Part shown: piece by piece, positions 6,120-6,282 of the stretch
Layout of the letters: the number at the start of each line of letters is the position of its first letter
Position numbering within the stretch: the stretch's first letter is position 1
From: Alphaproteobacteria bacterium
GTDB taxonomy: Bacteria > Pseudomonadota > Alphaproteobacteria > CACIAM-22H2
Reading direction: 5' to 3'
Length of the DNA: 6,282 nucleotides
NCBI GenBank assembly: GCA_016869415.1
Contig: VGEI01000222.1
Span: 1 to 6,282, forward strand
Made by a program: the position numbers and the translations under genes
The notes under the pieces: model-generated
Databases searched by the model: none
The model's input: only the letters and a program-made list of their open reading frames with translations
What the model was told of the DNA's origin: nothing

Positions 6120-6140
6120 TTTGTTTACGTTTGACCCGCC

Positions 6141-6281
6141 TCATTGCACCAGCGGCGAACTGTCCTCGAACGCTTCGATGCGGGCTCGCGCTGGGAGCGC
6201 CGCTTGCTCGGGTTTTACCGCCATGCCGCTTGATGGATTGCAGATCGAGATGCAGATCCACTGGACGCTGGTCGCGCGCCC
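6141..6281 (-). CDS. Possible C-terminal end of an upstream gene, partial at the right edge
   Basis: A minus-strand frame is open from the right edge to TGA at 6143-6141, giving 46 residues. It ends in a hydrophilic, protein-like tail (ALPARARIEAFEDSSPLVQ). About three quarters of its codons end in G or C, in line with the neighbouring genes. It would lie 93 bp upstream of the VOC gene on the same strand and so could be the preceding operon member. The tail faintly recalls C-termini of 4HBT-fold acyl-CoA thioesterases, where a G-x-x-V-x-x-P stretch precedes an ARARIEAF-like helix, but this is weak. Two other frames are open over the same bases: plus strand 6121 to the edge, and minus strand edge to 6109. 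The call is therefore tentative. Confidence 0.35.
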   Translation of the reverse strand, partial: GRATSVQWICISICNPSSGMAVKPEQAALPARARIEAFEDSSPLVQ

Positions 6282-6282
6282 G

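Noticed and set aside
6121..6282. Plus-strand open frame to the right edge, with internal ATGs at 6178, 6223 and 6250
   Set aside because: No convincing ribosome binding site or family pattern. It competes with a minus-strand frame that looks more protein-like, and is too short to judge.
1..6282. CRISPR arrays, tRNA or rRNA genes, insertion sequences, rho-independent terminators
   Set aside because: I saw no spaced direct repeats, cloverleaf-like sequence, transposase motif or hairpin followed by a T-run in reading the window.

Overview
The window is a GC-rich stretch with strong G/C preference at third codon positions. It carries Bug/TctC-type and TRAP-type solute-binding proteins next to aromatic-catabolism enzymes. 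This combination suggests a free-living proteobacterium with broad organic-acid and aromatic metabolism, most likely alpha- or betaproteobacterial. That placement is inferred from gene families and base composition; no rRNA or other phylogenetic marker is present.

Layout. The left edge (to 685) holds the C-terminal part of a plus-strand benzoate/H+ symporter of the BenE family. Everything else supported is on the minus strand and reads right to left as one tight gene string: a possible C-terminal end of an upstream gene (6281-6141, tentative), a VOC-fold glyoxalase/extradiol-dioxygenase-like protein (6047-5583), a TctC/Bug solute-binding protein with a signal peptide (5552-4560), a DctP-like TRAP solute-binding protein with no signal peptide (4538-3597), an ankyrin-repeat protein with an N-terminal hydrophobic segment (3600-2950), an FAD-dependent aromatic hydroxylase (2920-1331) and a GstB-like glutathione S-transferase (1311-682). 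Intergenic distances are 30, 21, -4, 29 and 19 bp, so co-transcription is very likely. The GST and benE genes converge with a 4-bp stop-stop overlap. The only gap large enough for a promoter lies at about 6048-6140; it is locally AT-richer and contains a small inverted repeat. No stretch over 300 bp lacks a gene.

How the genes may work together (inference). The flavin hydroxylase could activate an aromatic ring. The VOC protein could cleave or rearrange the product. The GST could isomerise or detoxify a reactive intermediate. The two binding proteins could capture an aromatic or organic acid. BenE, although on the opposite strand, is an aromatic-acid importer and fits the same theme. No membrane subunits for either binding protein, no regulator and no complete ring-cleavage pathway lie inside the window, so the substrate cannot be named.

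The oddest part is the middle of the operon. The export-lacking TRAP protein sits in the same reading frame as the exported TctC gene, separated only by a stop and seven codons. It is then coupled by an ATGA overlap to an apparently exported ankyrin protein.
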